From Falsiroseomonas bella (GTDB taxonomy: Bacteria; Pseudomonadota; Alphaproteobacteria; Acetobacterales; Acetobacteraceae), in NCBI RefSeq assembly GCF_003173615.1, contig NZ_QGNA01000003.1, forward strand, positions 558,001 through 622,000: a stretch of 64,000 nucleotides of DNA. The letters run 5' to 3'. This document shows positions 8,796 to 17,744 of the stretch, piece after piece (the first letter of the stretch is position 1; every line of letters starts with the position of its first letter). Below the pieces are notes generated by a model that was given only the letters and a program-made list of their open reading frames with translations, was not told the origin of the DNA and did no database searches. The position numbers and the translations under genes are program-made.

Positions 8796-10313
8796 ATGAC
8801 CGCCTTTCGGACCGTCGCCCAACTGCTCGAACGCGGCGAGGCGCCGCATCCGGCGCTGCGCGCCACCGAGGGCCGCCCGCACCTGACCTATGGCGCGCTG
8901 CGCGAGCTGGCACGGAAAACGGTCGCTTCGCTCAACGGCATCGGCATCGGGCGCAACGACCGGGTGGCGATCGTGCTGCCGAACGGGCCGGAGATGGCGG
9001 CCGCCTTTGTCGCCATCGCCTGCGCCGCCACGACCGCACCGCTCAACCCCGCCTACCGCGAGGATGAGTTTTCTTTCTACATCGAGGACCTGAAGGCCAA
9101 GGCGCTCGTGGTGCTGAAGGGCTCCGAGACGCCGGCCCGCGCAGCTGCCCAGAAACTTGGCGTGCCGATCCTGGAGCTGATCCCGGGCGCCGCCGCGGGC
9201 GACTTCACGCTGGAAGGCGGCGCGCATGCCGCGGCGGCGAAGCCCGGCATGGCGGAGGAGGACGACGTCGCGCTGGTGCTGCACACCTCCGGCACCACGG
9301 CGCGGCCGAAGATCGTGCCGCTGAGCCACGGCAATGTCTGCGCCTCCGCCCGCCACATCGGCGCATCGCTGTCGCTGACATCGCGCGACGCGTGCCTCAA
9401 CGTGATGCCGCTCTTCCACATCCACGGCCTGATCGCGGCTGTGCTGAGCTCGCTCGGCGCCGGCGGTGCGGTGGTCTGCACGCCGGGCTTCGACGCGCTG
9501 CGCTTCTTCCGCTGGATGGACGAGGAGAAGCCGACCTGGTTCACCGCCGTGCCGACCATGCACCAGGCGATCCTTTCGCGGGCCGAGCGCAACAAGGAGA
9601 TCATCGAGCGCGTGAAGCTGCGCTTCATCCGCTCCTCCTCGGCCTCCCTGCCCGGCCCGGTGATGGAGCAGATGGAAAAGACCTTCGGCTGCCCGCTGGT
9701 CGAGAGCTATGGCATGACCGAGGCGAGCCACCAGATGTGCTCGAACCCGCTGGAAGGCCCGCGCAAGCCCGGCAAGGTCGGCCGCGCCGCAGGGCCCGAA
9801 GTGGCCATCATGGATGACGACGGCACCATCATGCCGCAGGGCGGGATCGGCGAGGTGGTGATCCGCGGCCCGAACGTCACCAAGGGCTACGAAGCGAACC
9901 CCGAAGCGAACGCGAAGGCCTTCACCAATGGCTGGTTCCGCACCGGCGACCAGGGGATGTTCGACGAGGACGGCTTCCTGATGCTGACGGGCCGCCTCAA
10001 GGAGCTGATCAACCGCGGCGGCGAGAAGGTGTCGCCGCTGGAAGTGGATGGCGTGCTCTCCGCGCATCCCGCCGTCGCGCAGGTTCTGTGCTTCGCCATC
10101 CCGCATCCGAAGCTCGGCGAGGAAGTGGGCGCGGCCGTGGTGCTGCGCGAGGGCTCCGAATGCACAGAGCGCGAGCTGCGCGATTTCTGCGCGAAGTCGC
10201 TCGCCGACTTCAAGGTGCCGCGCAAGGTGGTCTTCGTGCCGGAGATCCCGAAGGGCGCGACGGGCAAGCTGATGCGCATCGGCCTGGCCGAGAAGCTCGG
10301 CGTCACGGGCTGA
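8796..10313 (+). CDS. Acyl-CoA synthetase, oxalate--CoA ligase-like (ANL superfamily)
   Basis: A 505-residue adenylate-forming ligase that activates a carboxylic acid with ATP and joins it to CoA. Motifs: phosphate-binding HTSGTTARPK (163-172), YGMTEA (305-310), FRTGDQG (381-387), hinge GRLKELINRGGEKVSP (399-414) and the C-terminal catalytic Lys491 in PKGATGK. Overall it most resembles the plant AAE3/yeast Pcs60 oxalyl-CoA synthetase group. The panE-like gene follows 10 bases after the stop, indicating an operon. Oxalate as substrate is an inference; no oxalyl-CoA decarboxylase is nearby. Confidence 0.88.
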   Translation: MTAFRTVAQLLERGEAPHPALRATEGRPHLTYGALRELARKTVASLNGIGIGRNDRVAIVLPNGPEMAAAFVAIACAATTAPLNPAYREDEFSFYIEDLKAKALVVLKGSETPARAAAQKLGVPILELIPGAAAGDFTLEGGAHAAAAKPGMAEEDDVALVLHTSGTTARPKIVPLSHGNVCASARHIGASLSLTSRDACLNVMPLFHIHGLIAAVLSSLGAGGAVVCTPGFDALRFFRWMDEEKPTWFTAVPTMHQAILSRAERNKEIIERVKLRFIRSSSASLPGPVMEQMEKTFGCPLVESYGMTEASHQMCSNPLEGPRKPGKVGRAAGPEVAIMDDDGTIMPQGGIGEVVIRGPNVTKGYEANPEANAKAFTNGWFRTGDQGMFDEDGFLMLTGRLKELINRGGEKVSPLEVDGVLSAHPAVAQVLCFAIPHPKLGEEVGAAVVLREGSECTERELRDFCAKSLADFKVPRKVVFVPEIPKGATGKLMRIGLAEKLGVTG

Positions 10314-10323
10314 GGGACGCGCG

Positions 10324-11301
10324 ATGAAGCTCTGCGTATTCGGCGCCGGCGCGATCGGCGGCTTGATGGCGGCGAAGCTCGCCGCGAAGGGCGACGCCGA
10401 GGTCACGGTGATCGCGCGCGGGCCGCATCTGGCCGCGATGCAGGCCAAGGGCCTGACGCTGCGCAGCGAAGGCCAGGAGAGCGTGGTGCCGGTGCGCGCC
10501 GTCGGCTCGGCGGAGGAAGCGGGACCGCAGGATTATGTGGTGGTCACGCTGAAGGCGCATTCGCTGCCCGGCGCGGCGAAGCAGATGCAGCCGCTGCTCG
10601 GGCCGGAGACGGCGGTGGTCTCGGCCGTCAACGGCATTCCCTGGTGGTATTTTCACAAGCTTGCCGGCCCGCATGAGGGCCACCGCGTCGAGAGCGTGGA
10701 TCCCGGCGGCGTCGTTTCCGAACTGCTGCCGCCCGAGCGCGCGATAGGCTGCATCGTCTATCCGGCCGCCGAGGTGCCGGAGCCTGGCGTGATCGAGCAC
10801 ACCTATGGCGACCGCTTCACCCTCGGCGAGCCGGACGGCACCCGCACGCCGCGCATCGCGGCGCTGTCCGAGGCGCTGATCGCCGCGGGCTTCAAGGCGC
10901 CGGTGCGCCCGAAGATCCGCGACGAGATCTGGGTGAAGCTATGGGGCAACATGGCCTTCAACCCGATCTCCGCACTCACCACCGCGACGCTCGACGTGGT
11001 GATCGCGGATGACGGCCAGCGCGGCGTGGCGCGTGCGATGATGCTGGAAGGCCAGGAGGTGGCGCAGAAACTCGGCGTGCGCTTCGCGATCGACGTGGAC
11101 AAGCGCATCGCGGGCGCGGCGGAGGTGGGCGCGCACAAGACCTCCATGCTGCAGGATTTGGAGCGCGGACGGCCGATGGAGATCGACGCGCTGCTGGGCG
11201 TGGTGGTGGAGCTGGCGGAGCTGGTGGGCGTGGAGGTGCCGACCTGCCGGACCGTGCTGGCGCTGGTGCGCGCACGGGGGCGGGCTGCGGGCTGCTACTG
11301 A
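10324..11301 (+). CDS. panE: Ketopantoate reductase family protein (PanE/ApbA)
   Basis: A 325-residue NADP-dependent 2-oxoacid reductase. N-terminal Rossmann motif GAGAIGG at residues 7-13; the central LKAHSLP and NGIPWWYF and the C-terminal KLWGNMAFNPISALT and HKTSMLQDLERGRPMEIDAL are family signatures (Lys and Asn of the active site are in KLWGN and nearby). Classic PanE makes pantoate for CoA synthesis, but alphaproteobacteria carry several paralogues reducing other 2-keto acids, so the physiological substrate is open. It lies in an operon behind the acyl-CoA synthetase and is followed by a perfect terminator-like hairpin. Confidence 0.8.
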   Translation: MKLCVFGAGAIGGLMAAKLAAKGDAEVTVIARGPHLAAMQAKGLTLRSEGQESVVPVRAVGSAEEAGPQDYVVVTLKAHSLPGAAKQMQPLLGPETAVVSAVNGIPWWYFHKLAGPHEGHRVESVDPGGVVSELLPPERAIGCIVYPAAEVPEPGVIEHTYGDRFTLGEPDGTRTPRIAALSEALIAAGFKAPVRPKIRDEIWVKLWGNMAFNPISALTTATLDVVIADDGQRGVARAMMLEGQEVAQKLGVRFAIDVDKRIAGAAEVGAHKTSMLQDLERGRPMEIDALLGVVVELAELVGVEVPTCRTVLALVRARGRAAGCY

Positions 11302-11353
11302 GGGCGCCCCCTGGGCGTTTCTTGTCCGTAACGGAGTAGTATCGGACATTTTC

Positions 11354-11396
11354 TTGCAGGAGAACGCCGGTGTTCTTCACCGGCGTTCTCCTGCAA
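11354..11396. terminator. Perfect 19-base inverted repeat, transcription terminator
   Basis: Left arm TTGCAGGAGAACGCCGGTG (11354-11372), 5-base loop TTCTT, right arm its exact complement (11378-11396), followed by TTTC. On the other strand it is followed by GAAAA-type sequence. It separates panE from the RTX gene. An additional TGTCCG/CGGACA inverted pair (11323-11348) sits just before it. Confidence 0.8.
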
Positions 11397-11538
11397 TTTC
11401 TCTGTTCCGCAAGCACGACAAATTCGCTAACGGATCCTTGCCGCTGCGCTGAAGCCTGCCGGCCGCCCCTGAGCGTGGGCGGACGGCCACCGGAAGACCC
11501 GGATCGGCTTTCGCCGCATCGGCGGAGCCCGTTGCACC

Positions 11539-14500
11539 ATGTCGCAGACCATCCCCGGCACCCCGAATGCCGACACGCTGCCGGGTCGCGCCGACCTGCC
11601 GGACGAGATCTATGGCGATACCGGCGACGACTCCCTGACCGGACTCAGCGCCGGTACGGGCGGGACGGACCGGCTGTTCGGGGAGGACGGCAACGACACC
11701 CTCGTCACATCCGGCAGCGGCTTCGGCCTGCTCGATGGCGGCGAGGGCAATGACAGCATTGTCGCGGGCGCGTCGGGCATCGACAGCGGCGTGGGCGGGG
11801 CGGGCAACGACACGCTGATCGGCGACGCCGGCGCCGACTACCTGACCGGCGACGACTACGACATCTTCGGGGCGGGACCCTCCACCAGTAGCGGCAACGA
11901 CGTCATCGATGGCGGCGACGGAGACGACGTTATCAGCGGCGGGCCGGGCAACGATACGCTGGCGGCAGGCAGGTCCGACACCGGGCCGCGCGATCACGAC
12001 CAGGTCTTCGGGGGCGACGGCAACGACGTGCTCGCGCTGGAAGGCACGCCGCAATTCTACGCGGCCCCTCTCCTGTCGAGCTTCCTCGTCAACTTCCTGG
12101 GCATGGGGCCCGGCAGCGGCTTCAGGGCGGAGGTGGTGGACGTCGAGCAACTCGCCTTCGGCGTGACGGCGCAGGACCTGGCGAACGGGGCCGTGCCGCT
12201 CACGCTGGTCGACTGGTCCGCGATCTACGAGGGCAGCTCTGCCTCCGGCATCGGGCGCGCGCATTTCTCCTACAGCGACACCGTGCAGGGCGCGGCGGGC
12301 ACGCAGGAGGTCGCGATCAGCATCGCTGCCCTGCTGGCCAACGACTTCGACCCGGATGGCGACACGCTGACCTTCGATGCGATCCTGCCCGTCGCCGGGC
12401 CGGGGATCGCCTTCTTCTCCGTGCTGCGCGATGCCGCAGACATCGCCAACGCGGGCTACGAACCCGCCGAGTTTCCGGAAGGCCTGCTGCTGGCAGTCCT
12501 CGACAACCCGCTGACCGCGCCGCTGCGCTTCACGTACCGCACGCAGATGGAAGCGAACGGCTTCGTCGAGCTCGGCAGCACTGCGACCGTCACCATCGAG
12601 CCGGTCACGGCTCCGCCCGAGGCGCTGGACGACGTCGTGCGCGGCACCATCGGCGGCACGATCGTCATCCCCTTCGCGACGCTGCTGGCAAACGACCGTG
12701 GTGTGAGCGTCTCCGACGGCGCCTTCTTCAACGACGGCACCTTCATGCTCAGCATCGATCGGTCCGCGGAACTCTTCTACCTCACGGATTACCGCACGGC
12801 CGCGCGAACCGTCAGCTTCCAGTACGACGCCCAGGACACGGACGGGACCTTCTACAGCGCCTCCGTGCAGGTCACCCTCGCCAACCGAGTGCCCGTGGCG
12901 ACGGACCAGACGCTTTACGTCCAGCCAGGCGTCGCCAACAGCTTCGACTGGGGGCCCATCGTCCGCGCGCCCGGCAATGCCGATCCGGATGGCGATCCGG
13001 TCACCCTGGCCTTCTACAACGGCAGCGGCACGGGGCCGTTCGGAACGCTGGCCGGCTTCGGCAACAATGACCTCGGCGGCATCACCTTCACGCCGGTGGC
13101 CGACTACGCCGGCGGCTTTTCCATTACCTACGGCATCATCGACCAGCCCGACCTCGGCGGCGCCCAGCCGACCTTCCCGTATCCGAGCGCGACACTGCGA
13201 TTCGAGATCGCCGAGCCGCTGGAGGCGAATGCCGACACGATCCGCTGGAGCTTCGGGAAGACCGGCGTTCTGCCGGTCTCCGTGCTGCTCGGCAATGACG
13301 GCGGCAGCAGCCTGCAGCTCGTGAGCCCCGGCGCGGGGCCGGCTGATTTCGTGCTGACGCAGCTCGGGCGCGGCTTCTTCGGTCAGGAGATCGTCACGGG
13401 GTCGGGCATCCCGGGCGTCATCGGCTACGAGGCTGATCCGAATGCACAGGCGATCCCGTATCAGGACGAGGCCACCTACGCGGTGCGCGACGTCCTCGGC
13501 AACGTCGCCGCGGCCACCGTCACCATCCTGGTGGACAACACCGCGCCCGAAGCCGGCGACTTCGCGCTGACCCTTGCGCCCGGCGAGGTCATCACCCTGG
13601 AGATGCTCGAGGACGCGACCGTCGACGCGGATGGCGATGCGGTGCGCCACACCGGCTTCGGCAACTTCGTCGGCAGCTTCGAGGCGGTCCTCGACCCCGC
13701 CACCAACGAGACGCTGGGCTATCGCGTGTCACCCGATGTCGGCGGCAGCACCGGCAGCTTCGTCTACTTCATGGAGGACGACAGCGGCGCCGGCGGCAAC
13801 ACCGACCTCGGCCTGATCACCGTCACCTTCGCACCGACGGTCTACCGCCTGACCGGCAGCGGCTTCACCGTCGAGGAAGGCACGGGCACCGACGGCCAGT
13901 ACTTCTTCACGATCGCGCGCAGCGGCGTGCTGGACCAGGCCACGATCTTGTTCAGCATCGCCCCTGCGCTCGCCGGCGACAGCGCCGAGGAAGACGACAC
14001 CCGCGGCGGCTTCGAGCAGAACACGCAGGCGCAGTACACCTTCGCAGCCGGCGAGGCGGAGGCGCAATTCCTGATCCTGATTACCAGTGATTCGGTGGCG
14101 GAGGCGGACGAAGGCTTCACCGTCACCATTGACGGCCCGACAGGCGGCAATCCCGGCGCGGTGGACCCGCGCAACGCGCTGATCGAGGTGACGATCCTGG
14201 ACGACGACGCGCCGGGCACGGGCGTGGTGTATTTCGATCCGCCGACGGTCGTCAGCGCGGCCGAGGGCGACCTGCCCGGCTCCGCGCAGGGCGGGTCCAT
14301 GGTCTTCCGGCTGGTGCGCAGCGGCGACCTCTCGGGCAGCGCGACCGTCACCTTCTCGGTCGGCGGCGAGCTGAGCGGCGTCGCCGCGACGTCGGACGAT
14401 GTCGGCCTCGTCGCCGATGGCGGCGACGGCCTCGGCACCGGCTTCGGCATCTACACGGCGACCTTCGACCCAGGCCAGGACGCGACGAACATCACGATCT

Positions 14501-16716
14501 TCGCGCTCGGCGACGTGCTGCCCGAGGCCGACGAGAGCATCCGGCTGACCATCCTCTCGGCCAGCGGCGCCGCCCTGTCCACCACGCAGGCGCTGAACGC
14601 CACCGGCACCGTCACCAACGACGACGCCTACCCGGAGATCGCGCTGTCAGCCGCCAGCGCCGGCAGCATGCCGGAGGGCGACGCCATCGGCGGGCAGTTG
14701 CAGTTCGTCATCACCCGCACCAGCGACCTCGCCTACGCCTCGGTCGTGACATTCTCGGTCGGCGCGGGCGCGGGCGGCACCACCGCCGACGACGTCGCCA
14801 CCGTCGCCGATGGCGGCACAGGCCTCGGGGCCGGCTTCGGCAACTTCACGGTCACCTTCGACCCCGGCCAGGCCGATCGGACCATCACCGTCATCGCCGC
14901 CGGCGACACCGTGCCGGAGGCCGACGAGGGCGTGGTGCTGACGCTGCTCTCCGCCACCGGGGGAATGCTTTCCGCCACCGGACCGCTGAGCGCCACCGGC
15001 ACCTTCACCAACGACGACATCTACCCGGAAATCGCGCTGTCCTCCGCCAGCGCCGGCAGCGTGCCGGAGGGCGACGCCATCGGCGGGCAGTTGCAGTTCG
15101 TCATCACCCGCACCGGCGACCTCGCCTACGCCTCGGTCGTGACATTCTCGGTGGGTGCCGGCGCGGGCGGCACCACCGCCGACGACGTCGACACCGTCGC
15201 GGATGGCGGCACAGGCCTCGGCGCCGGCTTCGGCAACTTCACGGTCACCTTCGACCCCGGCGAGACGGAGCGCATCATCACCGTGATCGCCACCGGCGAC
15301 GCCGTGCCGGAAAATGTCGAAGGCATCGTGCTGACGCTGCTCTCCGCCACCGAGGGCACGCTGTCCGCGACCGGCCCGCTCTCGGCCACAGGCACCTTCG
15401 TCAACGACGACGTCTATCCGGAGATCGCGCTGTCCTCCGCCACCGCCGGCGTTGCGCCGGAGGGCGATGCGACCGGCGGGCTGTTGCAGTTCGTCATCAC
15501 CCGCACCGGCGACCTTGCCTACGCTTCGGTCGTGACATTCTCGATCGGCGGCAGCGGCGGCACCACCGCCGACGACATCGCCACCGTCGCCGATGGCGGC
15601 ACCGGCCTCGGCAACGGATTCGGTACCTTCGAGATCACCTTCGGCGCCGGCGAGACGCAGCGCTTCGTCAACGTGCTCGCCGCCGGCGACACGCGGCCGG
15701 AAGCCGACGAGCACGTGGTCCTGACACTGCTCTCGGCCAGCGAGGGCACCCTGTCCACCACTGGCCCGCTCTCGGCCACAGGCACCTTCGTCAACGACGA
15801 CGCCGGCAACCAGGCGCCCGACGACATCACGCTTTCGGACCAGCGGGTGGCGTCCTACCTGCCGCCAGGCAGCCTGGTGGCGCGGATCACGGCGACCGAC
15901 CCGGACGCGGGCGACAGCGTCTCGCTGTCCTTCGCGCCGGGCGGCAACCCGCGCGGCTTCTTCGCCATCGACGGCGATGCGCTGGAGATCGCGCGCCCCC
16001 TGCCCTTCACCAACGGTGCGCTGCTGAACCTGACGTTGCGCGCGACGGACCTCGCCGGGGCACCCCATGACGAGACCTTCGTCGTCGAGGTCGGCCGCGA
16101 CCGCAGCGGCACGCCGGCGGTCGACCGCATTGTCGGCAGGAACAGCGACGACCGGCTGCGCGGCCTCGATGGCAACGACGTGCTGCTGGGACGCGACGGG
16201 GACGACCTGCTGAAAGGCGGCCCCGGGGACGACTTTCTGGCCGGCGGCGAGGGTGCGGACACGCTGCAGGGCGACGCCGGAAGCGACCGCATGCTTGGTG
16301 GCGCCGGCGCGGATTCCATCTCGGGCGGGGCCGGCCTGGACGTGATCAGCGCCGGTGAGGGCGCGGACACGGTGATCGGCGGCGCTGACGGCGGCACGGC
16401 CATCCTGCGGGGGCCGGCCGGCGCGCAGCAGGTGCTGCTCACCGACCAGGACTACATCGATCTCCGCGGGCCTGGATCGGCGCTGCCCGATGGCGACCCG
16501 GACCTGCTGATCTATGTCGTCGGAACGGACGGCGTGGATCTGGTGCGCGGCTTCGAGGCCGGGCGCGACGCCATCCGCATCACGCTCAACGGCGACAGCC
16601 TGGCGGTGCGGGAAGTGGCGAACGGCACCTGGATCGGCTTCGCCAACGACCCTGGTGGCATTCTGCTGTTCGGCGTCACAGGGCTCGTGCAAGGCACCGA
16701 CATCCTGGTCGGCTGA
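11539..16716 (+). CDS. Large RTX / Calx-beta / cadherin-like repeat protein, probable type I secreted adhesin
   Basis: A 1725-residue acidic protein without an N-terminal signal peptide. Order: RTX calcium-binding nonapeptides (about residues 25-165, GGxGxDxL type), several cadherin/tandem-95 style domains (about 235-770, with DFDPDGDTLTF-like segments), five Calx-beta domains (about 775-1420, the last three nearly identical), another cadherin-like domain (about 1425-1525), a second RTX block (about 1530-1615) and a C-terminal region of about 110 residues expected to carry a type I secretion signal. Such proteins are exported by an ABC/MFP/TolC machine and act in adhesion or as S-layer-like material when Ca2+ folds them outside the cell. 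No secretion genes are in the window. ATG 11539 has only a weak upstream GGAG. Confidence 0.85.
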   Translation: MSQTIPGTPNADTLPGRADLPDEIYGDTGDDSLTGLSAGTGGTDRLFGEDGNDTLVTSGSGFGLLDGGEGNDSIVAGASGIDSGVGGAGNDTLIGDAGADYLTGDDYDIFGAGPSTSSGNDVIDGGDGDDVISGGPGNDTLAAGRSDTGPRDHDQVFGGDGNDVLALEGTPQFYAAPLLSSFLVNFLGMGPGSGFRAEVVDVEQLAFGVTAQDLANGAVPLTLVDWSAIYEGSSASGIGRAHFSYSDTVQGAAGTQEVAISIAALLANDFDPDGDTLTFDAILPVAGPGIAFFSVLRDAADIANAGYEPAEFPEGLLLAVLDNPLTAPLRFTYRTQMEANGFVELGSTATVTIEPVTAPPEALDDVVRGTIGGTIVIPFATLLANDRGVSVSDGAFFNDGTFMLSIDRSAELFYLTDYRTAARTVSFQYDAQDTDGTFYSASVQVTLANRVPVATDQTLYVQPGVANSFDWGPIVRAPGNADPDGDPVTLAFYNGSGTGPFGTLAGFGNNDLGGITFTPVADYAGGFSITYGIIDQPDLGGAQPTFPYPSATLRFEIAEPLEANADTIRWSFGKTGVLPVSVLLGNDGGSSLQLVSPGAGPADFVLTQLGRGFFGQEIVTGSGIPGVIGYEADPNAQAIPYQDEATYAVRDVLGNVAAATVTILVDNTAPEAGDFALTLAPGEVITLEMLEDATVDADGDAVRHTGFGNFVGSFEAVLDPATNETLGYRVSPDVGGSTGSFVYFMEDDSGAGGNTDLGLITVTFAPTVYRLTGSGFTVEEGTGTDGQYFFTIARSGVLDQATILFSIAPALAGDSAEEDDTRGGFEQNTQAQYTFAAGEAEAQFLILITSDSVAEADEGFTVTIDGPTGGNPGAVDPRNALIEVTILDDDAPGTGVVYFDPPTVVSAAEGDLPGSAQGGSMVFRLVRSGDLSGSATVTFSVGGELSGVAATSDDVGLVADGGDGLGTGFGIYTATFDPGQDATNITIFALGDVLPEADESIRLTILSASGAALSTTQALNATGTVTNDDAYPEIALSAASAGSMPEGDAIGGQLQFVITRTSDLAYASVVTFSVGAGAGGTTADDVATVADGGTGLGAGFGNFTVTFDPGQADRTITVIAAGDTVPEADEGVVLTLLSATGGMLSATGPLSATGTFTNDDIYPEIALSSASAGSVPEGDAIGGQLQFVITRTGDLAYASVVTFSVGAGAGGTTADDVDTVADGGTGLGAGFGNFTVTFDPGETERIITVIATGDAVPENVEGIVLTLLSATEGTLSATGPLSATGTFVNDDVYPEIALSSATAGVAPEGDATGGLLQFVITRTGDLAYASVVTFSIGGSGGTTADDIATVADGGTGLGNGFGTFEITFGAGETQRFVNVLAAGDTRPEADEHVVLTLLSASEGTLSTTGPLSATGTFVNDDAGNQAPDDITLSDQRVASYLPPGSLVARITATDPDAGDSVSLSFAPGGNPRGFFAIDGDALEIARPLPFTNGALLNLTLRATDLAGAPHDETFVVEVGRDRSGTPAVDRIVGRNSDDRLRGLDGNDVLLGRDGDDLLKGGPGDDFLAGGEGADTLQGDAGSDRMLGGAGADSISGGAGLDVISAGEGADTVIGGADGGTAILRGPAGAQQVLLTDQDYIDLRGPGSALPDGDPDLLIYVVGTDGVDLVRGFEAGRDAIRITLNGDSLAVREVANGTWIGFANDPGGILLFGVTGLVQGTDILVG
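14631..15800 (+). repeat. Three near-identical Calx-beta repeats within the RTX gene
   Basis: Units start at 14631, 15024 and 15417 (period 393 bases, 131 codons; the third unit is one codon shorter). Each begins PEIALS and contains QFVITRT, ASVVTFS, TTADD and VADGGTGLG. Identity holds at the DNA level over long runs, indicating recent duplication or gene conversion. A more diverged unit precedes them (about 14225-14630). Confidence 0.9.
16135..16400 (+). repeat. C-terminal RTX nonapeptide repeat block
   Basis: Repeated GGxGxD-type codons (for example LRGLDGNDVLLGRDGDDLL and GGPGDDFLAGGEGADTLQG). They form the parallel beta-roll that binds Ca2+. A similar block lies near the N-terminus at about 11610-12040. 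Confidence 0.85.
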
Positions 16717-16729
16717 GCGCGCCCGCAGC

Positions 16730-16758
16730 GGCGGGCGCTGGGGGTGGAAGCGCCCGCC
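16730..16758. terminator. Bidirectional terminator hairpin between convergent genes
   Basis: Perfect 10-base stem GGCGGGCGCT / AGCGCCCGCC (16730-16739 and 16749-16758) with a 9-base loop, in the 50-base gap between the RTX gene and the FAH-family gene. There is no U-tract, so termination strength is uncertain. Confidence 0.6.
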
Positions 16759-16766
16759 TCTGCCGC

Positions 16767-17552
16767 TCAGCCCGCTCCGACGGGGCCTTCGAAGACGTTC
16801 CGCAGTGTCCCGATGCCCTGGATCGTGACCTCCACGGCCATGCCGGGGCGCATCGGCAGCGCGCCCACGCTGGTCCCGCAGGCGATGACGTCGCCGGGCT
16901 CGAGCGTCATCTCACGCGAGAGCAGCGACACGATGCGCGCGGGCGGCAGGATCATGTCGCTGCACGGATAGTCCTGCCGCATGCGTCCGTTCAGCGTCAC
17001 CTGCACGCGCAGCGCGGACCAGTCGAGGCCGGTCGCGATCGCCGGGCCGATCGGGCCGAAGCTGTCGCAGCCCTTGGCGCGCGCCCACTGCGCGAAGGAA
17101 GGATCCGCGTTCAGCAGGTCGAGCGCGGTGACGTCGTTCACGCAGGTGAGGCCGAAGATCGCCGCCGCGGCGTCATCCTCATCCACGTCGTGCACGCGCC
17201 TGCCGATCACCAGGCCCAGCTCGCCTTCGTAGATCACACGGCCGGCGTAGGAGGGCGGCGGGCGGATCGGCGCCTCGGGCCCGATGACGCTGCGCGGCGA
17301 CTTCAGGAAGTAGAGCGGCGTCTCCGGGATCGCCAGGTTCTGCTTCGCCGCCGCCTCTCGGTAGTTGTTCCAGAGACCGACGAACAGGCCGGGCCGCACC
17401 GGCGGCAGCAGGGCGACATCGGCCCGCGCGATCGTCTCCTCGGTCGGCGTGGCGCCGGCGAAAAGATCGCCCGCATGTACGCGGATCGCCTCTCCCTCCA
17501 GCATGCCGAAACCCTCCGCGCCGTCATGCGCGTAGCGGACCCACAGGACCAT
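16767..17552 (-). CDS. Fumarylacetoacetate hydrolase (FAH) family protein
   Basis: A 261-residue enzyme of the FAH/HpcE superfamily, which cleaves C-C bonds in, or isomerises or decarboxylates, acylpyruvate-like and oxo-dicarboxylic acids with Mg2+. The metal motif is visible: YEGELGLVIGR (Glu-x-Glu) and later the VNDVTALDLL and KGCDSFGPIGPAI segments, ending with PGDVIACGTSVG. A short N-terminal lid domain (about 1-70) is present. It is transcribed divergently from the first tctCBA operon, which may bring in its substrate or a precursor; that link is positional only. Confidence 0.85.
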   Translation of the reverse strand: MVLWVRYAHDGAEGFGMLEGEAIRVHAGDLFAGATPTEETIARADVALLPPVRPGLFVGLWNNYREAAAKQNLAIPETPLYFLKSPRSVIGPEAPIRPPPSYAGRVIYEGELGLVIGRRVHDVDEDDAAAAIFGLTCVNDVTALDLLNADPSFAQWARAKGCDSFGPIGPAIATGLDWSALRVQVTLNGRMRQDYPCSDMILPPARIVSLLSREMTLEPGDVIACGTSVGALPMRPGMAVEVTIQGIGTLRNVFEGPVGAG

Positions 17553-17620
17553 GTCCCTTCCCCCGTTCTGCCGGCAGCGAACAGGCAGCAGCCGGATGCG
17601 CCCGGCAAGGCCCCCGCCAC

Positions 17621-17648
17621 GCTTTACACGATTTTCTTTGCTTTACAG
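17621..17648. promoter_or_regulatory. Direct repeat in the divergent promoter region of the FAH and tctCBA genes
   Basis: GCTTTACA occurs at 17621 and 17640, a 19-base spacing (about two helical turns), in the only AT-rich patch of the 192-base divergent gap. The pattern suits either promoter elements or an operator for a side-by-side bound regulator. No regulator gene is adjacent. Confidence 0.35.
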
Positions 17649-17744
17649 TGGTTTCCGCCCCATCCGTCGTGACACGCCACGGCCGCGAGGCCCTGGAGAT
17701 GGAAGCGCGGGCGCCCAGCGCGCCGCATGGAGGGAGTCGCACGG

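Noticed and set aside
11323-11348. TGTCCG...CGGACA as a sixth GntR operator
   Set aside because: The half-sites are 14 bases apart, whereas all five accepted sites have them directly abutting; it is outside the catabolic region and next to a terminator.
14631-15800. Tandem repeats as a CRISPR-like array
   Set aside because: The repeats are in frame, 393 bases long, and encode a known protein domain; no short repeat-spacer pattern exists anywhere in the window.
11377-16692. Very long open frames on the minus strand opposite the RTX gene (757 and 681 codons)
   Set aside because: They are the mirror of a repeat-rich high-GC gene: translations are Arg/Val/Gly/Ala-rich low-complexity with no family motif, while the plus-strand frame has clear RTX and Calx-beta repeats.
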